In this document: piece after piece, positions 9,355 through 18,058 of the stretch | Numbering within the stretch: the first letter of the stretch is position 1 | Layout: each line of letters begins with the position of its first letter | Source of the DNA: CAYTPI01 sp964439625 | Lineage (GTDB): Bacteria > Chloroflexota > Anaerolineae > Aggregatilineales > UBA3940 | Assembly: GCA_964439625.1 (NCBI GenBank) | Contig: CAYTPI010000008.1 | Span: forward strand, 117,065-181,064 | DNA length: 64,000 bases | Reading direction: 5' to 3' | Program-made: the position numbers and the translations under genes | The notes under the pieces: model-generated | What the model was told of the DNA's origin: nothing | Database searches by the model: none | Seen by the model: the letters and a program-made list of their open reading frames with translations, nothing else

Positions 9355-9367
9355 TACTCGGTTCTCG

Positions 9368-10210
9368 TTAATATTCAACCCAGCAGTGTTCCAAAAACCA
9401 TTGTGCCGCTTCTGGGTTGCCAGATGTTTGGGCGCCGGCTTGATCGTATTTAATCCTACCTGAAGCAAGCCGATTGAATTGCACAAAATCTAAGGCTACT
9501 GTTGCCTCCGGTTCTGAACCCTCACCAAACTGGTAAACCATCGTTACGGCCCCTGTGATATGTAGTTCAATGGCGGGGTGCTGTTTACTATATGAGCGTA
9601 GATTTTGTACTAGGTCAAACAAGACAAGCTCCACAATTCGTCCATCATGGTCAGCAGTGAGCTTCAGCGGTTTATTTGTTGCTCGGCAAATATCGATGCG
9701 GTGCATCATCCAGTCACGCAGGTAGATGTTATCTACAAGATAGCCTAGTGACCGCTTGCCCATGGGCTCAGCAAATGGAATAACTGGTAATGCTCGTAGT
9801 AGGCCGGGTATTTTTTGGCGATTTTCAACAGCCTTCGGTGCTACTTCTTTGAACTCTGCCACAAGTTCTTCGTTGCTCGCATCGGTGCGATCTTCTAGTT
9901 GAACGCGATTGATAGCGTCTACCAACGCATCCATCTCTTTGGCATACGGGTTAGCCACCAACTGACGCTTAAAATCACCCCAACTTGTGTAGGCGGCACA
10001 GGCCCCGGCGAGGTGGGCAACCATTTCACGAATGCACCATTCAGTGCAGTCGGTTGGTTGAACCCAATCATCACCGCTGAGCTGTTCTAATACGGTGATC
10101 AGACGGTTTATTTCAGCTATCCCTAACTGCCGCGCTTCTTTACGTGTGAGGTAAAGAATATCTTTTGCTAATTTGATTTGTGCGGTTTTCGATATGCTTG
10201 TTGTTACCAT
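9368..10210 (-). CDS. DinB / mycothiol-dependent maleylpyruvate isomerase-like protein
   Basis: A 280-residue protein with the N-terminal four-helix region of the maleylpyruvate isomerase/DinB superfamily: DDWVQPTDCTEWCIREMVAHL contains the helix with the metal-binding His, and YLRDWMMHRIDICRA supplies the later HxxD-type motif. The C-terminal region resembles SCP2-like lipid- or thiol-binding domains. Members of this family add or isomerise using small thiols, but the substrate is not evident. The start at 10210 has AAGGAG about seven bases upstream, within the end of the tetR gene; the longer frame from 10243 would overlap tetR and is rejected. It is co-transcribed with and presumably controlled by the TetR gene. 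Confidence 0.8.
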   Translation of the reverse strand: MVTTSISKTAQIKLAKDILYLTRKEARQLGIAEINRLITVLEQLSGDDWVQPTDCTEWCIREMVAHLAGACAAYTSWGDFKRQLVANPYAKEMDALVDAINRVQLEDRTDASNEELVAEFKEVAPKAVENRQKIPGLLRALPVIPFAEPMGKRSLGYLVDNIYLRDWMMHRIDICRATNKPLKLTADHDGRIVELVLFDLVQNLRSYSKQHPAIELHITGAVTMVYQFGEGSEPEATVALDFVQFNRLASGRIKYDQAGAQTSGNPEAAQWFLEHCWVEY

Positions 10211-10221
10211 TGTTTTTCTCC

Positions 10222-10866
10222 TTAAAATTGAGGGTGTGTCCATAGCTGCAAGATCAGACTGACTGCCTGATCGATTAGTTTGCCAAAGCGACCTTCACCG
10301 ACTGGTTTGTCAGGGTTATTTGCCAACTGCAAAGCCGTTAAGCCATGGACGATTGCGATTGTCATATCAACGACTTCTTCGAGCGGTTGCTCTGGATGCA
10401 CATTATGTTTCGCAAAGATGGCCTTTGTTTGTTGGTACGCGCTGTTTAGGCTGCGCAGGCTTACCGTCATACTTTCATCTGAAGGAACAAAGCCTGGAAT
10501 TGGCTTTTGAAACATAAGCTGAAATAGGTCAGGGTTTTCTAGACCAAACTGCATGTAGGTCTTGGTGATGCCTTCTGCCAATGCTGTCAGATTGCCTGTT
10601 TCGGCTGACATTGCAGTGCTCATCTGTTCGCTGAATATCTCGAAGCCCATTTTGAAGAGAGCATCGTAAATCGCATCTTTGCTTTTGTAGTACGTATAAA
10701 GTGACGGCGGTTTGATCCCCAGTTGACGGGCAATACCGTTAAAACTGAGGGCCGCAACCCCTTTTTCTTGCATCACTTGGCGCGCAATAATCAGTACATC
10801 TCTGCGCGTCTCTTCATGGTTACGCTGTCTACGTTCACTGATGGTTGATACTTTTTGTTCTGCCAT
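10222..10866 (-). CDS. TetR/AcrR-family transcriptional repressor
   Basis: A 214-residue protein with a classic N-terminal TetR helix-turn-helix (about residues 20-65: GVAALSFNGIARQLGIKPPS then LYTYYKSKDAIYDALF) and an all-helical ligand domain of the WHG/TetR_C_13 type. It is upstream of the DinB-like gene with an 11-base gap, so it likely autoregulates the pair. Two perfect palindromes lie directly upstream of its start (10894-10923). Confidence 0.92.
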   Translation of the reverse strand: MAEQKVSTISERRQRNHEETRRDVLIIARQVMQEKGVAALSFNGIARQLGIKPPSLYTYYKSKDAIYDALFKMGFEIFSEQMSTAMSAETGNLTALAEGITKTYMQFGLENPDLFQLMFQKPIPGFVPSDESMTVSLRSLNSAYQQTKAIFAKHNVHPEQPLEEVVDMTIAIVHGLTALQLANNPDKPVGEGRFGKLIDQAVSLILQLWTHPQF

Positions 10867-10893
10867 ATTCTCGAGATGCCATTTGTTTTATCT

Positions 10894-10923
10894 AATAATA
10901 TATTATTTTCCTAATAGTATTAG
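10894..10923 (-). promoter_or_regulatory. Putative TetR operator: two adjacent palindromes
   Basis: A 14-bp perfect palindrome (AATAATATATTATT, 10894-10907) is followed three bases later by a 13-bp inverted repeat (CTAATAGTATTAG, 10911-10923). Both lie 28-57 bases upstream of the tetR ATG in an AT-rich promoter region. TetR-family repressors typically bind such sites in their own promoters. The assignment is by position and symmetry only. Confidence 0.55.
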
Positions 10924-10969
10924 TTAGTGTTTGTTTTTGTCAAGTTGTTTTTACAAAAAAGAACTTTAA

Positions 10970-10999
10970 AATAGAAAGAGGCCCCACTTTAGCGGCCTC
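10970..10999 (-). terminator. Terminator of the ytxH-like gene (minus strand)
   Basis: A 6-bp GC-rich stem (10978-10983 with 10994-10999) followed on the minus strand by TTTCTATTTT. It ends transcription of the gene at 11028-11252 before the tetR promoter. Confidence 0.7.
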
Positions 11000-11027
11000 C
11001 TTCTACTTGGAATTGCATAATGCTGCT

Positions 11028-11252
11028 TTATGCGACCTGAATTTCACCGCGCTTTAAAGACGCCAGCTCATTTTCGAGCCGTTTGCGCTCTTCCTCTACA
11101 GCAGACTTAACGTCTGTCGCAAATTGGTTGGCACGATTTTGCGCTTCTGAGCGCAGTTGATCACCCGGCATTGGGGCAAACAACAGTGCCAGCACGCCAC
11201 CAACGGCAGCACCTAACAGCAACCCCAGTACGAAATTCGCTGTGCTCTTCAC
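11028..11252 (-). CDS. YtxH-domain small membrane protein
   Basis: A 74-residue protein with one N-terminal glycine- and alanine-rich membrane helix (FVLGLLLGAAVGGVLALLFAP) ending in the APMPG turn, typical of YtxH/gas-vesicle-like stress proteins, followed by a charged amphipathic helix (about residues 32-70). GGAGGAAAACC precedes the ATG. The role in the family is poorly defined (general stress, envelope association). It has its own terminator and no obvious partner. Confidence 0.82.
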   Translation of the reverse strand: MKSTANFVLGLLLGAAVGGVLALLFAPMPGDQLRSEAQNRANQFATDVKSAVEEERKRLENELASLKRGEIQVA

Positions 11253-11356
11253 AGGTTTTCCTCCTGAAGTTTAATTCATACAAGTTGAGTATAGCACACC
11301 ATCGACACCAACCAACTCTCACGTCCTGAGTCGTATTAATCCCATCAGAAAAATAC

Positions 11357-11402
11357 TTCGATATCGAAATAAATAGTGTTGGACGCTATAGTTATTCTAT
11401 AG
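11357..11402 (+). promoter_or_regulatory. Two palindromes in the mhqO-like promoter
   Basis: A 12-bp perfect palindrome TTCGATATCGAA (11357-11368) and, 17 bases later, an inverted repeat CTATAG-N5-CTATAG (11386-11402) lie 41-86 bases upstream of the start at 11443. In Firmicutes, mhq genes are repressed by quinone-sensing MarR-type proteins binding such sites; no regulator gene is next to this pair, so the role is inferred. Confidence 0.45.
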
Positions 11403-11442
11403 TATCAACACGAGATTAATATCTGATGGAGTGAAGATAATC

Positions 11443-12534
11443 ATGACAATAAAGGGCTTACACCACATCACGCTCGTCACATCTGACGCGCAAAAAAATG
11501 TCGATTTTTACGTAGATGTTCTGGGACTGCGCTTTGTGAAGAAAACAGTCAATTTCGATGACCCCACCGCGTACCATTTGTACTACGGAGATGAGACTGG
11601 TTCGCCGGGGTCAGCCGTTACGTTCTTTGAGTGGCCCAGTGCACCGAAAGGCCGCCCAGGCATTGGTGGCACGCATCACTTTGCGTTAAGCGTAAAAGAC
11701 TACGATGCCCTGCTGAAGTGGAAGCGACGCCTGGTTGACTTAGGGATCAAGGTAAACGGCCCGTTAGATCGCCACTACTTTAAGTCAATTTACTTTCATG
11801 ACTCTGACGGACAGGTTGTTGAAATTGCTACAGAGCCACCGGGGTTTGCCATTGATGAGGAGATTACCGCGCTGGGGGAGGCCTACCGCCCACCGTCCGC
11901 GGATATGGTGATCCGCAATCGCGACCAAGCGGCAATCGCGGCAATCACATGGCCTGAGCCAATTCCATACATTACGGAAGATATGGCATTAAGCCGTGGC
12001 ATGCACCACATTACATCGATCAGCAGTGACATCAGTCGGACACATGATTTTTTCAACGGGCTATTGGGAATTCCGCGCGTCAAAATGACGGATAACTTTG
12101 ACTTACCTGAGTCAGCACACTGGTACTGGGGCACAGAGAATGGCAAGCCTGGTACCTTGATCACCTATTTTGACTGGGCGACATTTGAAAGCCGCCATCG
12201 GGTACAGATGGGTGCAGGGCAAACACATCACTATGCCTTTGCAGTCGAAGATGAAGAAGCACAGATGGCGTGGCGTGAAACGCTGATAAAGGCGGGGTTG
12301 CGGGTTTCCCCAGTGATGGATCGCGTGTATTTCAAGTCAATCTATACCAATGATCCTGACGGTCACATTGTTGAGATTGCTACCAATGGCCCCGGCTTCC
12401 TCATCGATGAGGATATCAACAGGCTTGGTCAGGAACTGCAACTGCCGCCTTGGCTGGAGCAGCACCGGCAGACAATTGAAAATAGTGTCCGACCAATTAC
12501 TATCCCGACATGGTCTGCACCGGAGGTCGTCTAA
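11443..12534 (+). CDS. Ring-cleaving (VOC) dioxygenase, MhqO/MhqA-like
   Basis: A 363-residue protein made of two tandem vicinal-oxygen-chelate modules (about residues 4-150 and 183-325). Each starts with HHIT and ends with a DGxxVEIAT-type segment that supplies the metal-ligand Glu. This matches the PcpA/LinE/MhqO group of Fe-dependent extradiol dioxygenases acting on hydroquinones and used to detoxify quinones. The start at 11443 is preferred; the GTG-like frame start at 11431 has no advantage. Its stop overlaps the ATG of the next gene by one base (TAATG), so the pair is translationally coupled, as in mhqO-mhqD loci. Confidence 0.87.
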   Translation: MTIKGLHHITLVTSDAQKNVDFYVDVLGLRFVKKTVNFDDPTAYHLYYGDETGSPGSAVTFFEWPSAPKGRPGIGGTHHFALSVKDYDALLKWKRRLVDLGIKVNGPLDRHYFKSIYFHDSDGQVVEIATEPPGFAIDEEITALGEAYRPPSADMVIRNRDQAAIAAITWPEPIPYITEDMALSRGMHHITSISSDISRTHDFFNGLLGIPRVKMTDNFDLPESAHWYWGTENGKPGTLITYFDWATFESRHRVQMGAGQTHHYAFAVEDEEAQMAWRETLIKAGLRVSPVMDRVYFKSIYTNDPDGHIVEIATNGPGFLIDEDINRLGQELQLPPWLEQHRQTIENSVRPITIPTWSAPEVV

Positions 12535-13199
12535 TGGCAGTGCAGAAAGACGACCTCCACCGGGGGATGCCACTAGTTCAACGCGGCCTGCCATTGAGTG
12601 ATGCCCCCGCTGCTATGATCCTAATTCACGGTCGGGGAGCCAGTCCTATGGATATCCTGACACTCGCTCAAGAGATTGACTCGCTCGATCAGAACGCGGC
12701 GCGGCTGGCGTATCTGGCACCAGAGGCCAACCGTCGGGCGTGGTACCCAACGACTTTTCTAGCACCATTCGAGCAAAATGAGCCGTGGTTATCGTCGGCC
12801 TTGGCAACTGTTGATGATCTCGTGAAGCGTATCAATAATGCCGGTATTCCCTCAGAGAAGATCATTATCGGTGGCTTTTCTCAGGGAGCCTGCCTCTCGT
12901 CAGAATACGTCGCTCGTAACGCGCAGCGCTACGGTGGTCTGGCTGTACTGAGTGGTGGATTAATTGGTCCTCCAGGCACCCCACGCGATTATCAAGGCAC
13001 ACTGGATGGTACACCGGTATTTCTGGGTTGCAGTGATATTGATATGCATATTCCGTTGGAACGTGTCCAAGAGACAACCAAAGTCTTAAGGGGTTTGGGG
13101 GCCGAGGTCACTGAGAAAATCTATCCGGGGATGGGCCACACAGTGAATATGGAAGAGCTTGATTACGTTAAGCAGTTGGTTGATGGTATCTTAGCGTAA
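12534..13199 (+). CDS. Alpha/beta hydrolase (phospholipase/carboxylesterase), MhqD-like
   Basis: A 221-residue alpha/beta hydrolase. The nucleophile Ser is in GGFSQGA, the acid is likely the Asp in GCSDIDMHIP, and the His is in PGMGHTV, the layout of the acyl-protein-thioesterase/MhqD family. It begins HGRGASPMDIL with the oxyanion-hole HGRG. A good GGAGG lies eight bases before the ATG at 12534; the frame also opens at 12510 but that would overlap mhqO more deeply. With the dioxygenase it forms a quinone- or aromatic-detoxification operon. Confidence 0.87.
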   Translation: MAVQKDDLHRGMPLVQRGLPLSDAPAAMILIHGRGASPMDILTLAQEIDSLDQNAARLAYLAPEANRRAWYPTTFLAPFEQNEPWLSSALATVDDLVKRINNAGIPSEKIIIGGFSQGACLSSEYVARNAQRYGGLAVLSGGLIGPPGTPRDYQGTLDGTPVFLGCSDIDMHIPLERVQETTKVLRGLGAEVTEKIYPGMGHTVNMEELDYVKQLVDGILA

Positions 13200-13224
13200 C
13201 AGGGCAGAGGTCGGCTGACATTTC

Positions 13225-13258
13225 ATCATTTGGCTTCTTACGTGAAAGGCCAAATGAT
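13225..13258. terminator. Hairpin between convergent genes
   Basis: A perfect 10-bp stem (13225-13234 with 13249-13258) and 14-nt loop lies between the hydrolase stop at 13199 and within the last codons of the convergent permease gene (stop at 13238). There is no T-run, so termination is uncertain. Confidence 0.4.
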
Positions 13259-15031
13259 CGGCAGCACGAACCCTACCAAAAGCGCGATCACCAAGCTGAG
13301 CCCAGCCCCGACTCGAGCATAATCCCAAAAGCGATACTGTCCCGGCCCATATACCAAAATGTTCACCTGATGGCCAATCGGCATGATGAAACTAGTTGAG
13401 GCCGCAATCACGACTGCCATCACATAGGTTTGCGGGCTAACGTTTAGTCCCAAAGCTGCATCGATGGCAATCGGAACGATTACCACAGCAACTGCCGCAT
13501 TAGACATAATGGTTGTTAATAAGGCAGTCAAAACGTAAAGGCCCATCATTACCCCCACTGGGCCAAACTGCCCAAGCCCATTTGTGATCAAGTTTGCCAG
13601 AAGTGCCGCAGTCCCGGTAGCTGCCATCGCAGTCCCAAGTGGCAGCATCCCGGCGATCAGGAAAATGGCGCGCCAATCGATCGCTTCATAAGCCTCTTCC
13701 ATGGTGACTGTCCCAGTCAGTATGGCGAATACAGCCCCAATCAACATCGCAGAAGCAATCGGCAAGACGCCTGTGGTAGTCGTCAGTAAGACCCCGATAA
13801 AAACAGCCACAGCGAAACTCGCTTTTTCTTTGCGCCGCGGCTGTGATTCCGCCTCATCAAGCGAGATGAAGTCTGGGTCATCAAGCAGCACGTCGATGCG
13901 TTCCTCCGGCCCAGAAAGCAGCAATGAGTCACCAAACTGTAGCGGTAGATCGCGCAGCGCTTCTTCTGTGGCCCATTTCTTCCGCCTGATCGACAGTACC
14001 GTCAGGCCAAAGCGATTACGAAACTTAACGTCCTTCAATGTCTGCCCGATTAGGGGTGATGAGGGCGCTAGGGCAACTTCAATAATTCCCATTCCCCCCG
14101 CTTCGACTTCCTTCGCTAGCTGTGTATCTTCACGCTCAGCATCCACGGCGAGGTCAAACTTCTTCGCAAAGTGGGCCACTGTTTCTGGTAGGCCCTCAAC
14201 GAGGATGTGATCACCACCGCGAACCTGCGCCCCGGATGAAGCGAAGATGGTGTAGTTTGTCAAACGGCGGATACTGATTACGTTCAGATCAAACTTGGCA
14301 CCTAGTCCAATTTTTCTAAGTCGCTTGCCAAGCAGCGATGAGGTTGGCGGAACATGTAGCAGTGCCAGATACTGCCTGAGTGGGTAGCTGTCTCGTTGAC
14401 TGACGGCTTCTGCCCGTGTTGGCAGCAGAAACGTGCCAACCAATGTGAAATAGGCCAGTCCGGTCAGTAACAACAGTATTCCCATTGGTGCAAAGGCGAA
14501 TAGTCCGAATGGCTCAAGCGCCCCATATTCTTCAAGGATGCTATTTGCGAGAATGTTTGGTGGCGTGCCAATCGCTGTAATGTTGCCACCCAACAGCGAG
14601 GCAAAGGCCAACGGAATCAGCAGTTTGGATGGCGAAATCTGCGTTCGGCGGGAGATCGCCAGAACAGCAGGTAACAGAATGGCTGCGGCCCCAATGTTAT
14701 TGATAACCGCAGAGAGCAATCCACAGGTGAGCATAACAACGAAGTTGATGCGCACTGGGGATGGCCCGCTCAGCTTGAGCATTGTCGTTGCAATCTGATC
14801 GGCTACGCCCGTCTCAATGAGGCCCGCTGATACGATAAAAACAGCGCCGACAGTAATTACCGCGGGGCTAGCAAACCCCATAAATGCATCTTCCACTGGA
14901 ATCACGCGCGTCAACAGCAGGGCAGATAGCACGATCAAGCTGGCAACATCGACACGAAAGCGATCAGAGGCGAAAAGTATAAAAGCCCCGCCAAGAATAG
15001 CAAGGACAGTAATCTGCTCAGGAGCCATCAC
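13238..15031 (-). CDS. SLC13-family permease with central RCK-C (TrkA-C) domains
   Basis: A 597-residue polytopic transporter. N-terminal and C-terminal membrane halves each contain the divalent anion/Na+ symporter signature region (INNIGAAAILLPAVLAIS and later MSNAAVAVVIVPIAI), and two TrkA-C domains lie between them (about residues 205-290 and 300-385, with SPLIGQTLKDVKFRNRF). This is the layout of SAC1/CitT-type sulfate, dicarboxylate or other anion carriers. The substrate cannot be read from sequence. The cysteine cluster elsewhere in the window makes sulfate attractive, but the two are 12 kb apart. It is followed about 20 bases upstream by the DUF5984-like gene, possibly co-transcribed. 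Confidence 0.88.
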   Translation of the reverse strand: MMAPEQITVLAILGGAFILFASDRFRVDVASLIVLSALLLTRVIPVEDAFMGFASPAVITVGAVFIVSAGLIETGVADQIATTMLKLSGPSPVRINFVVMLTCGLLSAVINNIGAAAILLPAVLAISRRTQISPSKLLIPLAFASLLGGNITAIGTPPNILANSILEEYGALEPFGLFAFAPMGILLLLTGLAYFTLVGTFLLPTRAEAVSQRDSYPLRQYLALLHVPPTSSLLGKRLRKIGLGAKFDLNVISIRRLTNYTIFASSGAQVRGGDHILVEGLPETVAHFAKKFDLAVDAEREDTQLAKEVEAGGMGIIEVALAPSSPLIGQTLKDVKFRNRFGLTVLSIRRKKWATEEALRDLPLQFGDSLLLSGPEERIDVLLDDPDFISLDEAESQPRRKEKASFAVAVFIGVLLTTTTGVLPIASAMLIGAVFAILTGTVTMEEAYEAIDWRAIFLIAGMLPLGTAMAATGTAALLANLITNGLGQFGPVGVMMGLYVLTALLTTIMSNAAVAVVIVPIAIDAALGLNVSPQTYVMAVVIAASTSFIMPIGHQVNILVYGPGQYRFWDYARVGAGLSLVIALLVGFVLPIIWPFT

Positions 15032-15052
15032 TCAATACTTACGTTATCTGGG

Positions 15053-15859
15053 TTATACTCGTTGTTCTAACACAGCGATTGCTTTCAACGTTAAGTCCCA
15101 ATCATCACTGGGCAGAGCATCTATTTGTTCATCCAACCACTTTGAGCGAGCACGCTGCTCTTGCTTAATCTCTTCTGGATCGATGTCAATTCCTTCATAA
15201 TCAGCAACCTCAGAGCCAAGCAGTTCAGAGATACGCTCTGACATTTCCTGCAATAGCTGATTGTTGTACTGTTTTACCTCACGGCGAAAATCTGCAATAG
15301 GTAGCGTGAATGACAAGTCATCAACCTGCCAGACCGGTTTAGCATCACGCCGACTATCCTGACTATTCCAATACAGATGAATATCGTGTTTTTCGCGCCA
15401 AACATAGAGCAAAGGGTCATCGTTAAGATAGGTAAAATCCATGAGACGGGCACTCCACCAACCCGCTGCTCGGAAATACAAATCAAAGGGTTCTTCGTCT
15501 TCCTCATCCTGATCGAATAACCATACCTCTACTTGTCCAAGCCATTCCACCCATTCCATAGGGTGTTCAAGGCGTTCAATCAGTGGTTGCGGCAATGGGT
15601 TGAGCGCCTGTGGGAGAACATCGAGCAGGTCTTCCCACAGACGAGCAGCATAATAATCAACGTAGCTGTGCTCAGTTGGCCCAAACTCAACTTCCATTGT
15701 TTTCAGCGCATCGTCTGTATACTTTAGTAATTCTTTATCGTCAATTTCAAGCCAATACCATCCATCAGTCAGAGCAAACCAGTGTAGAAATGGATCTTCG
15801 GCTGCGTCTAACCATGGTTGGACGTCTTTAAGCGGGCGCAGTTGATAGTTAAATAGCAT
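15053..15859 (-). CDS. DUF5984-like uncharacterised protein
   Basis: A 268-residue soluble acidic protein with many aromatic residues. The opening LRPLKDVQPW, then FLHWFALTDGWYWLEI, and a mid-protein AAGWWSARLMDFTYL resemble the DUF5984 family, whose function is unknown. The start at 15859 (ATG) aligns with that family's usual N-terminus; extending to 15955 would cross the promoter of the divergent tsaB gene and adds an unlikely 32 residues. The C-terminus is a charged helix. It sits 21 bases before the SLC13 permease on the same strand. Confidence 0.6.
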   Translation of the reverse strand: MLFNYQLRPLKDVQPWLDAAEDPFLHWFALTDGWYWLEIDDKELLKYTDDALKTMEVEFGPTEHSYVDYYAARLWEDLLDVLPQALNPLPQPLIERLEHPMEWVEWLGQVEVWLFDQDEEDEEPFDLYFRAAGWWSARLMDFTYLNDDPLLYVWREKHDIHLYWNSQDSRRDAKPVWQVDDLSFTLPIADFRREVKQYNNQLLQEMSERISELLGSEVADYEGIDIDPEEIKQEQRARSKWLDEQIDALPSDDWDLTLKAIAVLEQRV

Positions 15860-15957
15860 CTTGGTCGCTTCAGGGTAGTTGTGATACAAGTGATAGTCTG
15901 CTTCAAGCTGCGTGTAATTGTAGAATACAACCCTGCTTTTATAAAGGATATACAATA

Positions 15958-16617
15958 ATGCTGCTTGCTATTGATAGTGCGACTCGTCTGTTGAGTATTG
16001 CTCTTTCAGACGAGAACAATATTCGGGCGGAATGGAGCTGGTATTCTGAAAACCATCACACCGTTGAATTGGCTCCCCACATCCAGCAGTTGATGATGCA
16101 GTCAAATGTAACGCCTGGCGATCTCACGGGGTTGGCGGTTGTCACCGGGCCGGGGTCGTTTACAGGTCTCCGCATTGGGATGAGTTACGCGAAGGGGCTA
16201 TCACTGGCACGGAACATTCCAGTGATAGGAGTGCCTACCCTTGATGTGATTGCGGCGATGCAGCCGATCAAAGGGGAGCGGCTGTGCGCAATTGTGCAGG
16301 CGGGGCGTGGGCGTATTACACCTGCATTTTATCGGGTTGAGGGCAACAGGTGGGTCTCGCAGACTAGGCCAACCATCACCACATGGGATGCGCTAATAGA
16401 GGTAATTGCGGAACCGACTCAGTTTGCAGGAGAGATCAATGAATTAGGGCGCAGTGCCTTATCAAAATTGGCCTCCCAGCAGGACTATGTTATCCTGAGT
16501 GGCAACGCATTTAACCTTCGTCGGGCGGGGTTTCTTGCACAACTAGCTCTAGAAAAGCAGGCTACTGAAGCAAGCACACCGCCAACAGCAGCACTTGCGC
16601 CAACCTATTTGACTTGA
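15958..16617 (+). CDS. tsaB: tRNA threonylcarbamoyladenosine biosynthesis protein TsaB
   Basis: A 219-residue ASKHA-fold protein: MLLAIDSATRLLSIALSD at the N-terminus and VTGPGSFTGLRIGMSYAKGL in the middle are diagnostic of TsaB. TsaB dimerises with TsaD and, with TsaE, completes the t6A37 modification of tRNAs that read ANN codons. The start has AAAGGAT upstream. It is immediately followed by a RimI-like acetyltransferase, the standard tsaB-rimI neighbourhood. It begins a plus-strand run of at least four genes with short spacers. Confidence 0.95.
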   Translation: MLLAIDSATRLLSIALSDENNIRAEWSWYSENHHTVELAPHIQQLMMQSNVTPGDLTGLAVVTGPGSFTGLRIGMSYAKGLSLARNIPVIGVPTLDVIAAMQPIKGERLCAIVQAGRGRITPAFYRVEGNRWVSQTRPTITTWDALIEVIAEPTQFAGEINELGRSALSKLASQQDYVILSGNAFNLRRAGFLAQLALEKQATEASTPPTAALAPTYLT

Positions 16618-16627
16618 TTGAAACCTA

Positions 16628-17290
16628 ATGACTGATGCGACACATATCCCAAAGCCAGCCATTACCATCCGAGAGATGAGCGAAGACGATGTTTCAATAG
16701 TCGCCGCAATTGATCGCTTGGCGTTTACAACGCCTTGGCCAGAACGAACATACCGCTATGAGGTCAACAATAAGCGCTCTTGTATGATCGTATTAGATGC
16801 GGCTCAAGAAAGCGTCACGCCGCCGTCGGTGCAAAAGAATGGGCTCGGTAAGCTCTTAACGCGGCTAACGGGCAATGAACAACAGAGGCAACTTGTGGGC
16901 TATTCTGGGTTTTGGAACATTGCCGGGGAAGCCCATATTAGCACAATTGCTGTTCACCCAGATTGGCAAGGTAAAAGCCTTGGTGAACTTTTGCTCTGGG
17001 GGATGATTCGGGAAAGCATTCGGTTGGGCGCGGAAAAAGTTACGCTAGAAGTTCGGGTAAGCAACGATGTCGCCAAGAACCTCTACTACAAATACGGATT
17101 TGTTATCATTGGCATTCGTAAAGGGTACTACCGAGACAATCGTGAGGATGCTGACCTGATGCAAGTAGGGCCATTCACAACGGACTACCGCAAGCGGCTG
17201 GTCAAGTTGGGCCGTAAGCTGGGCGATAAGCTCACTATTAATGACCAAATGCTGTCGAATTTACCGCAAGTTCGAGCCGGGGCTGACTAG
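16628..17290 (+). CDS. RimI-like GNAT N-acetyltransferase
   Basis: A 220-residue GNAT protein with the acetyl-CoA loop (HPDWQGKSLGELLL, Q/RxxGxG/A type) and the C-terminal NLYYKYGFVIIGIRKGYYRDNREDADLM segment characteristic of RimI, the ribosomal protein S18 N-alpha-acetyltransferase. It is longer than E. coli RimI because of an insertion of about 40 residues after the first strand-helix (about 60-95) and a basic C-terminal tail. Located 10 bases after tsaB. The longer form may have another protein substrate. Confidence 0.85.
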   Translation: MTDATHIPKPAITIREMSEDDVSIVAAIDRLAFTTPWPERTYRYEVNNKRSCMIVLDAAQESVTPPSVQKNGLGKLLTRLTGNEQQRQLVGYSGFWNIAGEAHISTIAVHPDWQGKSLGELLLWGMIRESIRLGAEKVTLEVRVSNDVAKNLYYKYGFVIIGIRKGYYRDNREDADLMQVGPFTTDYRKRLVKLGRKLGDKLTINDQMLSNLPQVRAGAD

Positions 17291-17297
17291 CTCGCTA

Positions 17298-18050
17298 ATG
17301 ACTTCTCAAACTGCAAACATCAATGACAAGACTATCTATGCTGATCGCGGCGCACCCAGTTACGTCTGGCGAGCAGGCCAAGAGCGTCGGTTAGATATGA
17401 TTCATAAATGGGCTGAGACTGATCATACAATGATACTCGTTGATGGTTGTGGTGTTGGCATGTACGCTGCCCACTTGCTTGAAGCCTCTCCTCATGTGTA
17501 TGGGTTTGACATCGAGCATGACCGCGTTTCGACAGCCCAACAGCGTGCTCCATTAATGCATGTCGCTGCGGCTGAGGGTGTGCCGTACTCATCAAACCAA
17601 TTTCGCGTGCTGTTATCTCACGAAGTGCTTGAACATGTCGCAGATGATCGGCAAGCCTTGGCGGAAATGGCCCGTGTCCTTGAGCCAGGTGGACGTATCG
17701 TTCTCTTCTGCCCAAACCGCTGGTATCCATTTGAAACGCATGGGTATTACTGGCGTGGTCAATATCATTTTGGCAACGCACCGTTGATCAATTATTTGCC
17801 ACGTTCAATCCGTGATAGGCTCGCGCCACATGTTCGGGCCTATACAAAACAAAATCTCTTAGCGTTACTCGACGGTCTACCGCTTGAGGTTGTGCACCAC
17901 ACACGGATCTATGGTGGTTATGATAACATTATTGAGCGTTTCCCAAAGCTTGGGCGGACCTTGCGTGATATGCTCTACGCAGCAGAAAAAACGCCATTTC
18001 GTTTTTTTGGCCTCTCGCACCTATTAATCGCTCAAAAAGTGAAGGCCTAA
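17298..18050 (+). CDS. Class I SAM-dependent methyltransferase
   Basis: A 250-residue methyltransferase of the UbiE/Methyltransf_11 type: DGCGVGMYAAHLLEA forms the SAM glycine loop, DIEHDRV the acidic second strand, and HEVLEHVADDRQALAEMARV plus PGGRIVLFCPNRW the later motifs. The C-terminus covers a substrate lid. The start at 17298 follows the rimI-like stop by seven bases; an upstream in-frame ATG at 17241 would overlap that gene and is rejected. The acceptor is unknown; linkage to tsaB-rimI could be incidental. Confidence 0.85.
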   Translation: MTSQTANINDKTIYADRGAPSYVWRAGQERRLDMIHKWAETDHTMILVDGCGVGMYAAHLLEASPHVYGFDIEHDRVSTAQQRAPLMHVAAAEGVPYSSNQFRVLLSHEVLEHVADDRQALAEMARVLEPGGRIVLFCPNRWYPFETHGYYWRGQYHFGNAPLINYLPRSIRDRLAPHVRAYTKQNLLALLDGLPLEVVHHTRIYGGYDNIIERFPKLGRTLRDMLYAAEKTPFRFFGLSHLLIAQKVKA

Positions 18051-18058
18051 GCCACTGA

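Noticed and set aside
15860..15955. N-terminal extension of the DUF5984-like gene
   Set aside because: Would overlap the tsaB promoter and adds residues unlike the family N-terminus.
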